Assembly: GCA_029817715.1 (NCBI GenBank)
Contig: JARUPY010000474.1
Span: forward strand, 1 to 64,000
Direction: 5' to 3'
Origin: Melastoma dodecandrum
Lineage: Eukaryota > Streptophyta > Magnoliopsida > Myrtales > Melastomataceae
Length of the DNA: 64,000 nt
Shown piece by piece: positions 12,590 through 25,432 of this stretch (position 1 is its first letter; every line of letters begins with the position of its first letter). A program made the translations under genes and the position numbers. The notes under the pieces were generated by a model. That model saw only the letters and a list, made by a program, of their open reading frames with translations, did no database searches and was not told the DNA's origin.

Positions 12590-13030
12590 GTTACACCTGC
12601 TAACTATTTTGTCAGCGTCTTCCGATTAGCTTGCAAATTTCTAAATCTTCTAACAACTGCGGCGTGAGCCATCCTTGCACCGCCGCAAGAAATCCTCTAT
12701 ACTCTGGCCACAACCTATGAATGATTATCTTCCTCATTCTATCATCACTAATCCTGGATCATGGGTCAAGCTCAGAAATCTCTCGACGTATTGATTTCAC
12801 TTTAGTGAAATGCTTATTAATTTCTTAGTCTCATTGCCTAACCGCCAATAAATCATTCTCTAGCAATTGAAGCCTCATATCATTATTCTTCGAGAACCCA
12901 CTTGCTAGTATATCTCAGACATCCTTTGGCGTAGACGTACCTTATATACTCTAGCATCTCCTCCTTAATTGGTAGTCTTAATGACAAACATGATCTAGCC
13001 TTAATCCTCTGTTTCCATCCAAACTAGTTA
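12590..13030 (-). mobile_element. Decayed copia-type gag (UBN2-like) fragment
   Basis: Conceptual minus-strand reading shows a typical Ty1/copia gag core: RLQLLENDLLAVRQ, HFTKVKS, REISELDP, ISDDRMRKIIIHRL, PEYRGFLAAVQGW. It is interrupted by several stops and frameshifts. No LTRs, integrase or reverse transcriptase are seen nearby, so this is an old internal fragment. Confidence 0.55.
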
Positions 13031-15087
13031 ATATTAATTACAATTTGTCAAACTTATCTAGGAAAGATGTTGCACGTCGATGACTTAATGGAGGTGAACT
13101 AAACAAATTCTTAGTTAGCATTGTGAGGGAATGGCTTCGTGTTTTAAAGTTTTCCGAGTTATCTAACCAATTCAAGGACCATGGAACTAAATTATGTAGG
13201 GGGCCACTGTATTTTTTTTATTCCCCACTACAGAAATTTTTACAACATTACTCTCAACACGAGCCCTACAATGCATTTCGCTCAAAAGATGAGTAATTAC
13301 AATTTGATTTTATTACATATTTCCAGATATTTACTAACTAAGAAAATCGTTGACATTCTTATTAAAACTCCACAATCTGCCCATGATTTACGAAAATAAA
13401 TATTTCTTCTTCCTCCCATTCATATCCATCTAGAGGCATCTACCTATATACTAAAGAACACAGTGGGCTTATGAGATAATGGGGGGTTTTACCGTGTTTT
13501 ATTGGCTTATATGATAAATTAGTTCTCCATCGAGAAAAATTATTATGGTAAGATATATTTCCATTGTCTCCAATTATCTTATGAGAAATTATTAGATACA
13601 CTGGACACATACGACACTTTTTGTAATTTAAGAAGCCTTTTTGTGGGTGGCACCGGGTGAATTAGTGTTTTTGTCCTTTTGGACTTTACATGACTAATGG
13701 AACCTAACAATGGAAGATAAAATTTATGTTTCTTTGTTTATAATAGATCCCCAAAACTACTTAAGAGATGTAAGACCAGTCGAAGTATGATCTATAATAT
13801 TCTATACAATCCTGAAAAAGTTCATATCGTCTTAAAAGGTTAATATAGATAGGGTTCTACGCTACCACGAAATGATCTGCAATAGTTAAATACGTGGAAA
13901 CAACTCCAAGAGATTTTTATATAATATTATATTTTAATCAAAAGAGGAAAGTTAAGTATGTCTAAGAAAAGTTGAAGAGAGCTAAGATAGTGGGACTTTT
14001 GAGCGAAGTATCTCGAAATATGTAATAAAAGATATTTTACTACAAACGTATATTAATAGTTATCAATATTAAAAAGAAAAATACTTTTTTTGATAATAAT
14101 ACTTGATTATATAAAATGTTTAGGAATGATAATACTTGCCATGCAATACGATAATTATCAATGAAGTTGACATATTAATACGAAAATGCCGTATAGTAAA
14201 TCATATGTTTATAGTGGTACACATATTTCTCATACTTTTTGTTGTTTAGTAAAAATGCAGATGATGGTATGCACAAAGTACGCATTGCTAACCAAAACTA
14301 AAGAAAGTGGACCGACAAACTTTTGGATTTGGGGGTTGGGGGGGGAGGGATTCGATTAGCCGAGATCACATGTGGTTTTTATGAGCTAGACAGGGTTAAA
14401 TTACTAAATGAAATTAACAAACGATAAGGTCATCCTACCTTAGTAGACTCTCGCTATTAGCAGCATGGAATCCGCAATTTTTAACTCGATATTGTTTAGG
14501 AATGATTTCTAGCAGTGATAATGTTGTGGCCAAGTACCACAATATTGCTAGATTTATTGAGTGTTAGATGTCCCTAATTTTAAATGTCGTAAACTATAAA
14601 TATATTTCGAGAATTTTTTTTAAATTTACCGTATTTTTATATATTCCTCAAATCGGGTCGAAATTAAAAACTCCAGTAGAATCCGACCCGGCTCAGACTT
14701 ATGAGTTTATTTTTTAATATATTAATAAAATCATCTTAGTGCCCCTGTCCCAAGATCTCCTGTCACCCTCCTATTTGAAAGGCTGAAAACCAAATAAATT
14801 TAAAAGGACTACGCAATTCCAGCCAACCCAAGTTATTTGCATTAACATTCTCACTACGCATGAAACTTCATGACTCATCCAAAAGATCGCTCCCATCCAT
14901 CGTTCTATCCAGGTTTCAATCCAGAGTAACAGCTCTCGAATCATTCGAGATTATAAAATTGAAGATTCCATCGGGGTTGTCCTCCTGAAACTAATTGACT
15001 TCTTTCCCAACCGTGACATTCGGGGAAACGAAACAAGTTTTACCAATCATCATCGCCATTGTATGCAGTCTGCGATGTTCACCGTGT
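13031..15087. other. AT-rich spacer downstream of trehalase
   Basis: No gene recognised. The last few hundred bases probably include the trehalase 3' UTR. A homopurine run (about 14332-14350) and AT-rich tracts are the only notable features. Confidence 0.5.
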
Positions 15088-18000
15088 CTACCGTGGTAGT
15101 AGTTCATCGGAATTTAGCCCCATTTTGCTGCATCGGCAATCAATCGTTTGGTTTTCCTGCCATCCAAACTCTTCAAGAAAAGCCAACACGACCCCGTTTG
15201 ACCAACCAAAGCCAGTCTTTCGAATTTCATGCAGCACCAAAACAAGAGAAAAAAAAAATACATCACCAACCGACGTTCATGGCACAGGAAAATTGAAACT
15301 CAAGAAACGATGCCAAAGCTTATCACCCAAGTAAATTCACTTTATAATTTAATTGAAGCAAGGGAAATAACAAGACCTCAAACTTACCTGAGGGACGTAT
15401 TCACCACCACCCCCAAACTCACCACATTTGTTCACTATGTACTTTTCATGCATCGCCCCAGTCGTCTTGTAAGCAACGTGATTTGTTCTAATCCAACTCA
15501 CTGCAATCTCTTTTGCCAGAATCCTGGCTTTGATTGATGTAGATCTAGTAAGGCCTTCGACTATCATATGTTGAAGTGGGGCCCAGCCATTTGGAAAGTC
15601 CCTGCACCAGCGAGAGTGAGGGGTCAGCCAGAGTGGCCGAAAATGTACAAGTGTCCCGCCTCCAAACATTAAGGTTAAGTTGTATTAGATCCAATAGTAT
15701 ATTTACGCACCAATATCGGCATCCCTATTACGAGAAGTGCTCCTGAACTAGTTAAAAAGGCACATTAGTTGCTGGATTTTTTTATAAATTGCTATTGAAA
15801 ATTTGACTGAAGGTAACCCAACAATTGGTCGAGGCGGAAGCAGAACATCATTCCTCTAGATTGCATGGATATAACTCACCTAATAATTTCATTTTTTTTA
15901 TTATAATTATAATCTGTCTTTTAGTCTAACTACAGCAAGTTTAAGTCTAAGGCTTTCACTACACTGACTACTTCAACATAAATTTGAGCAACAGAAAACG
16001 AGCGGAATACTTGAGTTTGTCGATGTTCTGAAGTAAACTACTCACCACTGCTGACCTGAGTTTGTTCTAGAAGTTGCAATTCCAAAAGGACCAATCAAAC
16101 CGGAGCTCTGGAAACTCTTTACAACTCTCTCTACTAAATTCTTATCTGCAAAGCGATTCCAGAGTAAGTACATCACAGATAACCATTTAAACATTGTTTC
16201 AGAAATTTTGTAGAAGTATATTCCGAAACGTTTGGAAACTTCAGCATGTTTCAATTGTTCTAGTCCCATATGTACTTCACTCAAAATATAAGGACATTTT
16301 TTAATGAACAACGAAAAGTCTATAAATAAAAATTACGAAACATCTAAGCAGAGATACAAAATTTCATGAATTCATCTTTGAAGTCACATAGTGGCTTCAG
16401 TTATTCGCGCTTAGGTGTTTCATATTTGTGCCAAAGCCACATGTTAACCCCTAAATGACAATGGCGTTTCAAGTGACAATTTGAGCAGCCCATTGGAACA
16501 TAAAACATAATCTGGAATGTAAATAGCAGGCATTATGACCTTAAAATCAATGCCCTTGGGTATCACATGCCGCTAAACTAAGTAACTGAATGATAAGAAA
16601 TTACGAATAAAATTTAGAAGATGGTTCTGGTTTCTATGGGATGAAGGCGGCAAAAGAGCAAAGGTATTGCTAAACAAGTTAGGTGGTCTATTGAAAAGTT
16701 AAAATGATGAGCACAGTAATCCAGTCAGTATAAAAAACTAGGTGCTAAAGCGCGGTTTCCTATGTACGCTTTTGGGCAAGTTTTCCAGATTGGGCAGTAT
16801 GAGGTTTTCGCAGGATGATTCAAAAGTTCATCAGAAGACCCACCTGCCACAGAGAAGGAAGGCGTACTTTCACGTACGTCTCGATTTTCTGTGGTGTCAC
16901 CACCAGCTGGTTCAAGAAAATTGCTTTTCTGTTCTTTTTTTTCGATAACTAAGAGGTTCCCGGGCCGGTTCAAAGGCATGAAAATTGCTTTGTTTTATTA
17001 TCTAGTCAGCATTATTAAGGTTTTCGTGTAATGCTATGGTAAACAAATGAGGGAGCTTTATAAGATACCAGATACCCATATATGTTCATTTAACAGACTT
17101 TCCCTTGCTAGATTTGCGCTCCCTTAATAAGATATCACAGTATATTTATTAGTTTCATGCCATGTTATGAAAAAGTTTAAACCAGAAAAAGCCAGGAATT
17201 TGCAGTTTTTCAAATGTTCAGGGCACTTAAGGCGAACATCATGCTCTAAAGAAGAAATGGCAAGTAAACATTATGCATAACCCGCCAATGGCATCTATTA
17301 TCAACCAAGCGGGGAAAGTCGATGCATGCAATAAAAGATAATTAGCACATTTTTATTCATAATTTGAACAAATACAAAGAGTGCTTGAATTAACCAACCT
17401 GAATTAAATAGGTTGATCCACAAAGGAACAAAATTTGATGCAACAATACCCTGGCCGGGATTTCCTTGTGCCCAGAATTGACCGTCCTGTCAACAGAGAA
17501 ATAGAATTCACAGGAGTCAACTACTTGAAGAAAACAGCAAATAAAAAAGAAATTGGCGCTTAACACAATACCTTGCATGTGATTTTGGTCAGCCAGTAGT
17601 CAAGCCATTGCCCCTTCTTTTCATTCCACAAGATAGCATCAATAGCTGTTTTCCTGGCTTTTGAAGCCTCAAGGAAACGATGGGCAATACTGTAATTGCC
17701 AACAGCTTCAGCCAAGAACGATATGTCAAGTTCCGTCTACACAAAAGCAAGCCATAACTCATCATAGTTAACAAGGTGCCACCTTTAAACAAGCTCTTGA
17801 ATAATGTTCCCCTTACCCTTAATATATATGTGTTCAAATCTACAGGCAAAACTGAAGTTGTTGACAATGTAGTTATATTACCTGGAACCCTGATAAAACA
17901 ATATTAAGGTGTCACACTGTGCTATAAAGAGTAACATAATTATTTTTTGTCTCTGTATAAATCATACAGAGCATAACTGGCCAACGAGGAGACAGTTGTA

Positions 18001-20354
18001 AGAACAGCAAGAATTATGGACAAACATCGATTTCAATGGTGTGTCAGTCCCATAAGGAAGTTGTAAGATATATGTGTTCAAATCTACAGGCAAAACTGAA
18101 GTTGTTGACAATGTAGTTATATTACCTGGAACCCTGATAAAACAATATTAAGGAGTCACACTGTGCTATAAAGAGCAACATAATTATTTTTTGTCTCTGT
18201 ATAAATCATACAGAGCATAACTGGCCAACGAGGAGACAGTTGTAAGAACAGCAAGAATTATGGACAAACATCGATTTCAATGGTGTGTCAGTCCCATAAG
18301 GAAGTTGTAAGATAAAGATGAACACGCAGTCACAAATAACGAGAAACAGAAATTTGGTGAACTACTACCTCATCCACCTGGTACTGAAGTCCCATCCAGA
18401 TTCAGCTGTTGAAGCAACTTCTCGATAAAAGTGATGCTGCTTTGATCGGACAGTAATATTTGAAGCAGATTCCTCATCCTGTTTAATGAATTCATGTCCC
18501 CAGGTAGAGGGAGTGTTGTCAGATAAAAAAAAGATGAAGCCTGACCAGCTAAAGAAGACAAAGCATATGAGAAGAGAACACACGATTGTTGAGGACTCAG
18601 GCCTGGGCTTGTTCCACATTGCATAGTACCGACTTAAATTGTGATGGTTACCTTGATTATCTTGGACAGTTATCTGATGTAATCCTATAAGAAAATGAAA
18701 GAAATATAACATCCAAAAAAAGGAGAATTGTTCATAGCAATATGTGATCAAAGAAGCATGAAGTACCAGATGTCCAGAACCCATGCTCTCTCATGAGAGC
18801 GGGCAATGCTTCCTTGACAAATTCTTTATCGAGTGTCCGTTCATATATAGCATAAACCATGGCACTAAGAAGAGGTGGTTGGCTGAAAAATGAAATACAT
18901 TTCTGTGAACCAGATCAGCAAAATCTAAAACATCCTTCTCATGGATATAACGGGAGTACCAGAAACACGAAGAACAAAAAATGCTTCAAGTCGTTTCCAA
19001 AACTCATTTAGACAATCAAGGTCTTCCATTGAAGAGGCAGTTGTGATATTCCAAATAAAGTAGAAAAGGTTTGGCAACATATTTAGCTCTCACAACTATA
19101 TATCAAGCAGAGAGTTAACCACTTTTGGTTAATCACTTATTTGAAAATCACAGCAGAAACAGGGCAAATGGGTGAAAGCAGCAACTGTAGCAAGTCAGTT
19201 TCAAACACAAGGCGCAACTGAAAGCCATGCTCAAAGGTCAGGAATAAATACCTTCTGTTGATATAATAAACTCGAGCACCATTAAGAACATGTCCATAAG
19301 TGTCCAAAATGTAGATGAGATTACTCGCAACAGATTTTGCTGTGTGATACATCTTACTCGCGAGCAATCCCCTGCATATTGGCCAGTACACTATCAGAAA
19401 CTATAAAGGTAGAAAAGACTATTGTGATACGATCAGCCCCGGCCACAACAATGTGTCCATGCACAGGAATTAGTAGTTTTAGCATTAAAAAAATGAGTCA
19501 TGCAAATTTGGTACAATCAATTGATGTCGAAATTCTACATTCATAACTCCCAAAGAATGAGAATTCATGTTGCCTTCTCTACACGAGTTTTTAAAGATAA
19601 TCCAACCAAAACATTTCCAAGAACAGAATCAAACTCCTCCAACACGGCTAGACATAACAAAGAGAGATCCACAACTTTGCAGTTTGTTAAGACTAGTCCC
19701 TATGTATGCTCACGAGCATTGCAGACAAATATAATCATGCACAACTTCTATTAATAGAAATGATTAATGGAGAAAGGAAGAAGAACAACAACCTCACCTG
19801 ATCACCCAATAGGAGTCCCAGTAGTAAACCTCCCTGAACCTCGAACCAGGGATGATGACCGGCTCGGGTAAGCTGATAAGCGTGTGGAGGTCAGGCCTGG
19901 CTGCGACCGAACCAGACACCCTCCGACTCAGTTTCTTCCATAGGGAGTGAACCTCCAGGGCCCACTCCCTCACAACCCCGTCCACCACTTTAGGCAAGAA
20001 GCCCTCAGGGACGTCGAAGTAATCCGGCGGGACGTACTCCACGAGATCATCCCCCGCGGCCTCAAAGTACTTCCCCAGGAAGCCCTCAAGCTTCCCCTTA
20101 GTCACGTTGGCGGTGCCGTTGCACGAGAGATCGTCGAAGGCCCTCTCAACGGTGGGCAGGGCATAGCGCAAAGGGAGGTCTACGTAGAGCTTGGGGTCGA
20201 ACTGGGTGGGACCGAGGGTGCGTAGGGCAGCGGACTGGACTTTCCCGAGGAAAGTGAGGAGGCTGCCGGAGGGAAGAGACGGCGGCTTGGGGCAGGAGGC
20301 GGTGGCGGCGGGGGAGGCCGCGAGGAGGACGGCGATTGCGAGGGCGGCGAGCAT
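15088..20354 (-). CDS. TRE1: Trehalase (alpha,alpha-trehalose glucohydrolase, GH37)
   Basis: Hydrolyses trehalose to two glucose molecules, normally at the cell surface or apoplast. Eleven exons: 20354-19798, 19371-19252, 18882-18767, 18684-18584, 18478-18369, 17889-17817, 17736-17572, 17486-17399, 16145-16046, 15601-15388, 15216-15088. All introns are GT-AG and phases add up to 590 residues (Arabidopsis enzyme about 626). The N-terminus is hydrophobic and Ala/Leu-rich, reading as a signal peptide or anchor of about 20 residues. GH37 signature 1, PGSRFREVYYWDSYW, is at residues 169-183. Signature 2, QWDFPNGWAPLQHM, spans the exon 9/10 junction. The catalytic acid region ESGWDFSTRW (exon 5) and the GGGGEY catalytic-base region (exon 10) are intact. 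The last exon uses a weak acceptor (TTCGAAAG) and gives TGFGWSNGVVLAFLEEFGW. Exon 6 lies in a 244-bp tandem duplication described separately. A (CCCCTT)n tract precedes the ATG. Confidence 0.92.
17824..18311. repeat. 244-bp tandem duplication covering trehalase exon 6
   Basis: Positions 17824-18067 and 18068-18311 are consecutive copies that I can distinguish at only two bases. The unit contains trehalase exon 6 except its last few bases, the preceding intron end and its branch/acceptor region. The copy at 18068-18311, upstream in transcript order, keeps the acceptor (exon would start at 18133) but lacks the normal donor AGG|GTAAGG, because the breakpoint lies in a short AT run shared at both ends (microhomology). 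The copy at 17824-18067 keeps both splice sites and is the one used in the gene model. Confidence 0.95.
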
Positions 20355-21112
20355 TGATGAGGGTGGCTAAGGGAAGAAGGGGAAGGGGAAGGGGAAGGGG
20401 AAGGGGAAGTAGGAAGAGGGATTTGGTTAAAAAGGAGTCAGCGGGAGGAACATTCCTGACGGATTCTGTGTTTGTTTTGAGATTCGTCGGGAGCGACATG
20501 GAGGCGATATGGGTTGACGAGGAACACGAAGGCGAAGATGACGACAACCTGCGAATACCCGCGGGAGAGCCAGACAAATGGAGGAAGTATGTTATGTTCT
20601 AGCCCAGCCTCTCGACCGACCCATTTCCGCTGTGTTTGGATTTGACTCCCCGGGGCCAAACACAACCCAACCCACGAACGGGGCAGATTCAAAATATTTC
20701 ATTACAACATCTTTTAACCCCCACCCCATTTTTAAATAATAATACATTTAATGAATATATAATAACTTTTATTTAAGGGCGAGCATCGGATGCGGATAAC
20801 GCAGGAGCAGTGAAGTTGCCCTCGACCATTTATCTAGATATTTTTCTTAACTTTGGAGTTTGAATAGGTTGAAAGTGAAGTTGGATTTATGGGGTGATGA
20901 AATTCGGAGGACTTTATATGTAACATGTTGTGCATGATCGGAAAGAAAGGATTTGTATATTGTAAAGCCACTTGAAAACTTTAAGTTGTGAAAATTAGAC
21001 TTTCTAGATGTCACGAAAATATTGAATATGATATATATGCAAAGATGGGCCGCGAGAAACAATGAGGCAAAGAGGGGCCAACTTGGTTGAGAAACATTGG
21101 CGAAACTGATGA
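20355..21112. other. Trehalase 5' region and spacer
   Basis: The first part holds the GGGGAA repeat (about 20375-20409) and the trehalase leader and promoter. The remainder is AT-rich with no recognised gene. Confidence 0.45.
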
Positions 21113-21139
21113 ATATATATATATATATATATATATATA
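21113..21139. repeat. (AT)n microsatellite at the left edge of the viral palindrome
   Basis: An uninterrupted AT dinucleotide run directly borders the left arm. A shorter (AT)n run borders the right arm at 25738-25750. Confidence 0.95.
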
Positions 21140-21194
21140 CCACCTGGAATTAGATACTAGATATAGAAGGCAATCCAGATCTGAAATTAAAAGT

Positions 21195-21405
21195 GCAGAA
21201 TGCAGAAAATAGCAGAAAACCACCAACAGGAGGCAAAGCCTTCCGATTCTGGGGTCTAATGGCAGAAATAATAGAAAACCACCAACAGGAGGCAAAGCCT
21301 TCCGATTCTGGGGTCTAATGGCAGAAAATAGAATAGAGAAAATAGCATAAAACCACCAACAGGAGGCAAAGCCTTCCGATTCTGGGGTCTAATGACAGAA
21401 AATAG
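21195..21405. repeat. Three tandem repeats in the viral non-coding region, left arm
   Basis: Three copies of a unit containing ACCACCAACAGGAGGCAAAG and GATTCTGGGGTCTAATG, spaced 59 and 73 bp. Three matching copies occur inverted in the right arm (about 25455-25690). Confidence 0.9.
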
Positions 21406-21744
21406 AATAGAAATGCAGAAAATATTTAATTTTTATTTATATAAGAATAAAATTACAGGGGATGAAGTACTTACAATATTCTCAAAAGTCATATAAAATT
21501 ACAGGGGAGGAAGTACTTATAATATTCTCAAAAGTTTTTTGATCTTCGTTCCATCGGAGAATTCATAAGTGAAAGAGAGAATAGAGTGAGAGAAGTAAGC
21601 ATTAGAGAGAGAGGGTAGGCGAACGATGCCCTAACGAAGGGTGTCGTCCTCCTTTTAAAGAAGATAATTTCTACTGTTGCTTCAGTGACTTTGACATGAC
21701 TTTTTTTTTAAGTAAAAATTCATCAAAATACATCAAAAAATACA

Positions 21745-23091
21745 TCAATCCTCCTCTGAATCTCTGGCTAAATCAATCCCATAGTAATAATCTTCGTTTG
21801 TATTTCCACTATGTGAGGAGGATGTAGCTTGTGATTCTTCATATTCAGTCACAACCTTCTTTAAAATTTTGTAGAGTTCGTCTGGATCGGTCGCTCCAGC
21901 TAGTTGGGAGACTGTAATAGCTTTGTCATGAAGGAAGGCAGTATGATCCTGGCCTACCAATACTGGCACTGTTGGTTTTAGGGATGCTATGTAATTGAGG
22001 ATTACCGCATCAGAAATTTTGTGCCAATGGGAAAACCCATCCCACCATTTGGTTCGGAATCTGCGGCATAAAATAAGGATTTTCTCGTTTACAACACGGG
22101 GCTGATACTCCATGTTCCAAGCAGAGACCCATGTGAGTTGAGTAGCCATGAAAAAGTGAAGCAAATGAGGATAGGATGGCTCATTTAAAGGTGGCTTATA
22201 TTTGGAAATAAAAAGATTAAAAGCATTTTGAGCATTGCGCGGCAAAATTTCAGGTACAGGGCCGAAATCGTCCCACCATCTTATAAACCAGAATGGTAAT
22301 TTGTGAGAAAAGCGGAGGTTTTAAAAGAAAAGGAGCCAAGTATGGGAATGATTTGGGTTTTGCCTGTAAAATGCATTCCACCATGCTTGGGTATAATCAA
22401 AATAAGTAAATGATGGTGGGTAGGAAGCGGTTTGTAAAGGAGTAGAAGGTGAGATATTCCACTCAGAAGGATGTATGACCCTTAATATTTTTGCAGTGGA
22501 ATAATTTATTATTGCCGCGTTATTTTTGTCTGCAAAATGTCTGAACTTGACTGATCCAGTGTTTACCAAAATATTTTCATAATATGTTACTGTCTTGGAT
22601 AAGTCATAAGGGGTATAATAAAATTGTTTTCCAAACATTTTTTCGCAAAATTGAAAAGGGTTTTCGTGATAGAAGCCATTTTCAACTGTGATTAATTTCG
22701 TAAAGTTGGGTTTGATGAAATATTTTGACCTTTCCCTTTTTTGAGGAACTGGCTGTGTAGCCCCAATGACTATCTCTGAAGAAGATAAATTTTTTGGAGG
22801 GCTAAAAATGTAACCAAAGAGGTTTTGTCATGTTTTGGCTTGGAGTGTCTGCAAGGCATTTGGAGGGAGATAATTTATTAAATCTGTAACAGAAATGGCT
22901 AGTGGGTTTGTAATAGTAGAGGGCTTTTGTGGTGATTTGGAGGATATGGATGATGTGGAAGGCCCAGTAGGGGTCTGGGTGGCTTGTAGCTAGCTTCGAA
23001 TTGGGGTTAGGCTTTTTGAAGCCGGGGAATTTTCAGTTTTTTGGGGTTTTTCTTCAGCTGGGTTTTTTCCTTTGTCTCTTCTGGGTGGCAT
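21745..23091 (-). pseudogene. Caulimovirid second ORF, left arm, broken
   Basis: Frame of 449 codons from an ATG at 23091 to the stop at 21745. Internal stops lie near 22990, near 22833 (TGA, shared with the other arm) and at 22321 (TAA). The protein is rich in aromatic residues with the core motif PFWFIRWWDDFGPVPEI and an acidic, Ser-rich C-terminus. Its function is not established for the virus family, and I infer none. Confidence 0.7.
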
Positions 23092-23421
23092 TTTGACTGC
23101 GGATTACCCTGTAAAAATTCTCGGGTAAGGAAGTCAGGCAAGGAATTAGAATTTCCTTTGATAAATTCAATATCAAAATCAAAAACAGAAAGAATAGCTT
23201 GCCATCTAGCAAAAATATGTTTAGAGGCAATGTTCTTAACGTCGTTTTGTAAAACATATTTAGTAGATTGGCAATCAATTCTTAACAAAAATTTTTGGTT
23301 TAAAAGGTCACCCTGAAATTTCGAAACTGATAATACAATAGCAAGTAATTCTTTTTTGATAGTAGAGTAATTACGTTGAGTATCATTCCAATGTTTGGAA
23401 ATATATTGCACAATATTTTCT
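23007..23421 (-). pseudogene. Viral RNase H C-terminal fragment, left arm
   Basis: Reads through a connected frame with YSTIKKELLAIVLSVSKFQ, LLRIDCQSTKYVLQNDV, IFARWQAILSVFDFDIEFIKG and LPDFLTREFLQG. This is the RNase H end of a pararetrovirus polyprotein, which in the virus degrades template RNA during reverse transcription. The reverse transcriptase is cut off by the palindrome centre. The frame end overlaps the start of the second ORF by 85 bp. Confidence 0.75.
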
Positions 23422-23494
23422 TTATTATTTTCTATTTGTTTCAGAATGATCATCAATTTCTTTATAATAAGGGTCTTATTAGAATGATACTCAT

Positions 23495-23908
23495 AGAAAA
23501 TATTGTGCAATATATATCCAAACATTGGAATGATACTCAACGTAATTATTCTACTACAAAAAAGAATTACTTGCTATTGTATTATCAATATCGAAATTTC
23601 AGGGTGACCTTTTAAACCAAAAATTTTTGTTAAGAATTGATTGCCAATCTACTAAATATGTTTTACAAAACGACGTTATGAACATTGCCTCTAAACAGAT
23701 TTTTGCTAGATGGCAAGCTATTCTTTCTGTTTTTGATTTTGATATTGAATTTATCAAAGGAAATTCTAATTCCTTGCCTGACTTCCTTACCCGAGAATTT
23801 TTACAGGGTAATCCGCAGTCAAAATGCCACCCAGAAGAGACAAAGGGAAAAACCCAGTGGAAGAAAAGCCCCAAAAAACTGAAAATTCCCCAGCTTGCAA
23901 AAGCCTAA
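23495..23908 (+). pseudogene. Viral RNase H C-terminal fragment, right arm, frameshifted
   Basis: Same segment as the left arm, but with a frame change between about 23560 and 23630. The conserved block IFARWQAILSVFDFDIEFIKG is still in frame afterwards. Confidence 0.7.
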
Positions 23909-25116
23909 CCCCAATTCGAGGCTGGCTTCATGCCACCCAGACCCCTACTGGGCCTTCCACATCATCCATATACTCCCAATCACCACAAAAGCCCTCTACT
24001 ATTACAAACCCACTAGCCATTTCTGTTACAGATTTAATAAATTATCTCCCTCCAAATGCCTTGCAGACACTCCAAGCCAAAACATGACAAAACCTCTTTG
24101 GTTACATTTCTAGCCCTCCAAAAAATTTATCTTCTTCAGAGATAGTCATTGGGGCTACACAGCCAGTTCCTCAAAAAAGGGAAAGGTCAAAATATTTCAT
24201 CAAACCCAACTTTACGAAATTAATCACAGTTGAAAATGGCTTCTATCACGAAAACCCTTTTCAATTTTGCGAAAAAATGTTTGGAAAACAATTTTATTAT
24301 ACCCCTTATGACTTATCCAAGACAGTAACATATTATGAAAATATTTTGGTAAACACTGGATCAGTCAAGTTCAGACATTTTGCAGACAAAAATAACGCGG
24401 CAATAATCAATTATTCCACTGCAAAAATATTAAGGATCATACATCCTTCTGAGTGGAATATCTCACCTTCTACTCCTTTACAAACCTCTTCATACCCACC
24501 ATCATTTACTTATTTTGATTATACCCAAGCATGGTTGAATGCATTTTACAGGCAAAACCCAAATCATTCCCATACTTGGCTCCTTTTCTTTGAAAACCTC
24601 CGCTTTTCTCACAATTTACCATTCTGGTTTATAAGATGGTGGGACGATTTCGGCCCTGTACCTGAAATTTTGTCGCGCAATGCTCACAATGCTTTTAATC
24701 TTTTTATTTCCAAATATAAGCCACCTTTAAATGAGCCATCCTATCCTCATTTGCTTCACTTTTTCATGGCTACTCGACTCACATGGGTCTCTGCTTGGAA
24801 CATGGAGTATCAGCCCCGTGCTGCAAACGAGAAAATCCTTATTTTATGCCGCAGATTCCGAACCAAATGGTGGGATGGGTTTTCCCATTGGCACAAAGTA
24901 TTGGTAGACCAGGATCATACTGCCTTCCTTCATGACAAAGCTATTACAGTCTCCCAACTAGCTGGAGCGACCCATCCAGACGAACTTTACAAAATTTTAA
25001 AGAAGGTTGTGACTGAATATGAAGAATCACAAGCTACATCCTCCTCACATAGTGGAAATACAAATGAAGATGATTGCTATGGGATTGATTTAGCCAGAGA
25101 TTCAGAAGATGATTGA
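23824..25116 (+). pseudogene. Caulimovirid second ORF, right arm, one internal stop
   Basis: 431 codons from ATG 23824 to the stop at 25114-25116, with a single TGA at 24085. Compared with the left copy it has an in-frame 54-bp deletion just after SHWHK (near 24896). Otherwise the frame is open. It starts inside the end of the RNase H frame. Confidence 0.75.
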
Positions 25117-25420
25117 TGTATTTTTTGATGTATTTTGATGAATTTTTATTTTTAAAAAAAGAGTCATGTCAAAGTCACTGTAGCAACAGTAGAAATTATC
25201 TTCTTTAAAAGAAGGACGATACCCTTCGTTAGGGCATCGTTCGCCTACCCTCTCTCTCTAATGCTTACTTCTCTCACTCTATTCTCTCTTTCACTTATGA
25301 ATTCTCCGATGGAACGAAGATCAAAAAACTTTTGAGAATATTATAAGTACTTCCTCCCCTGTAATTTTATATGACTTTTGAGAATATTGTAAGTACTTCA
25401 TCCCCTGTAATTTTATTCTT

Positions 25421-25432
25421 ATATAAATAAAA
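25421..25432 (+). promoter_or_regulatory. Possible viral TATA/poly(A) block, right arm
   Basis: TATATAAATAAA lies in the 3' non-coding part of the arm, with a mirror copy at about 21432-21443 on the minus strand. In caulimovirids the promoter and the AATAAA polyadenylation signal sit close together in this region. Activity here is unproven. Confidence 0.35.
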
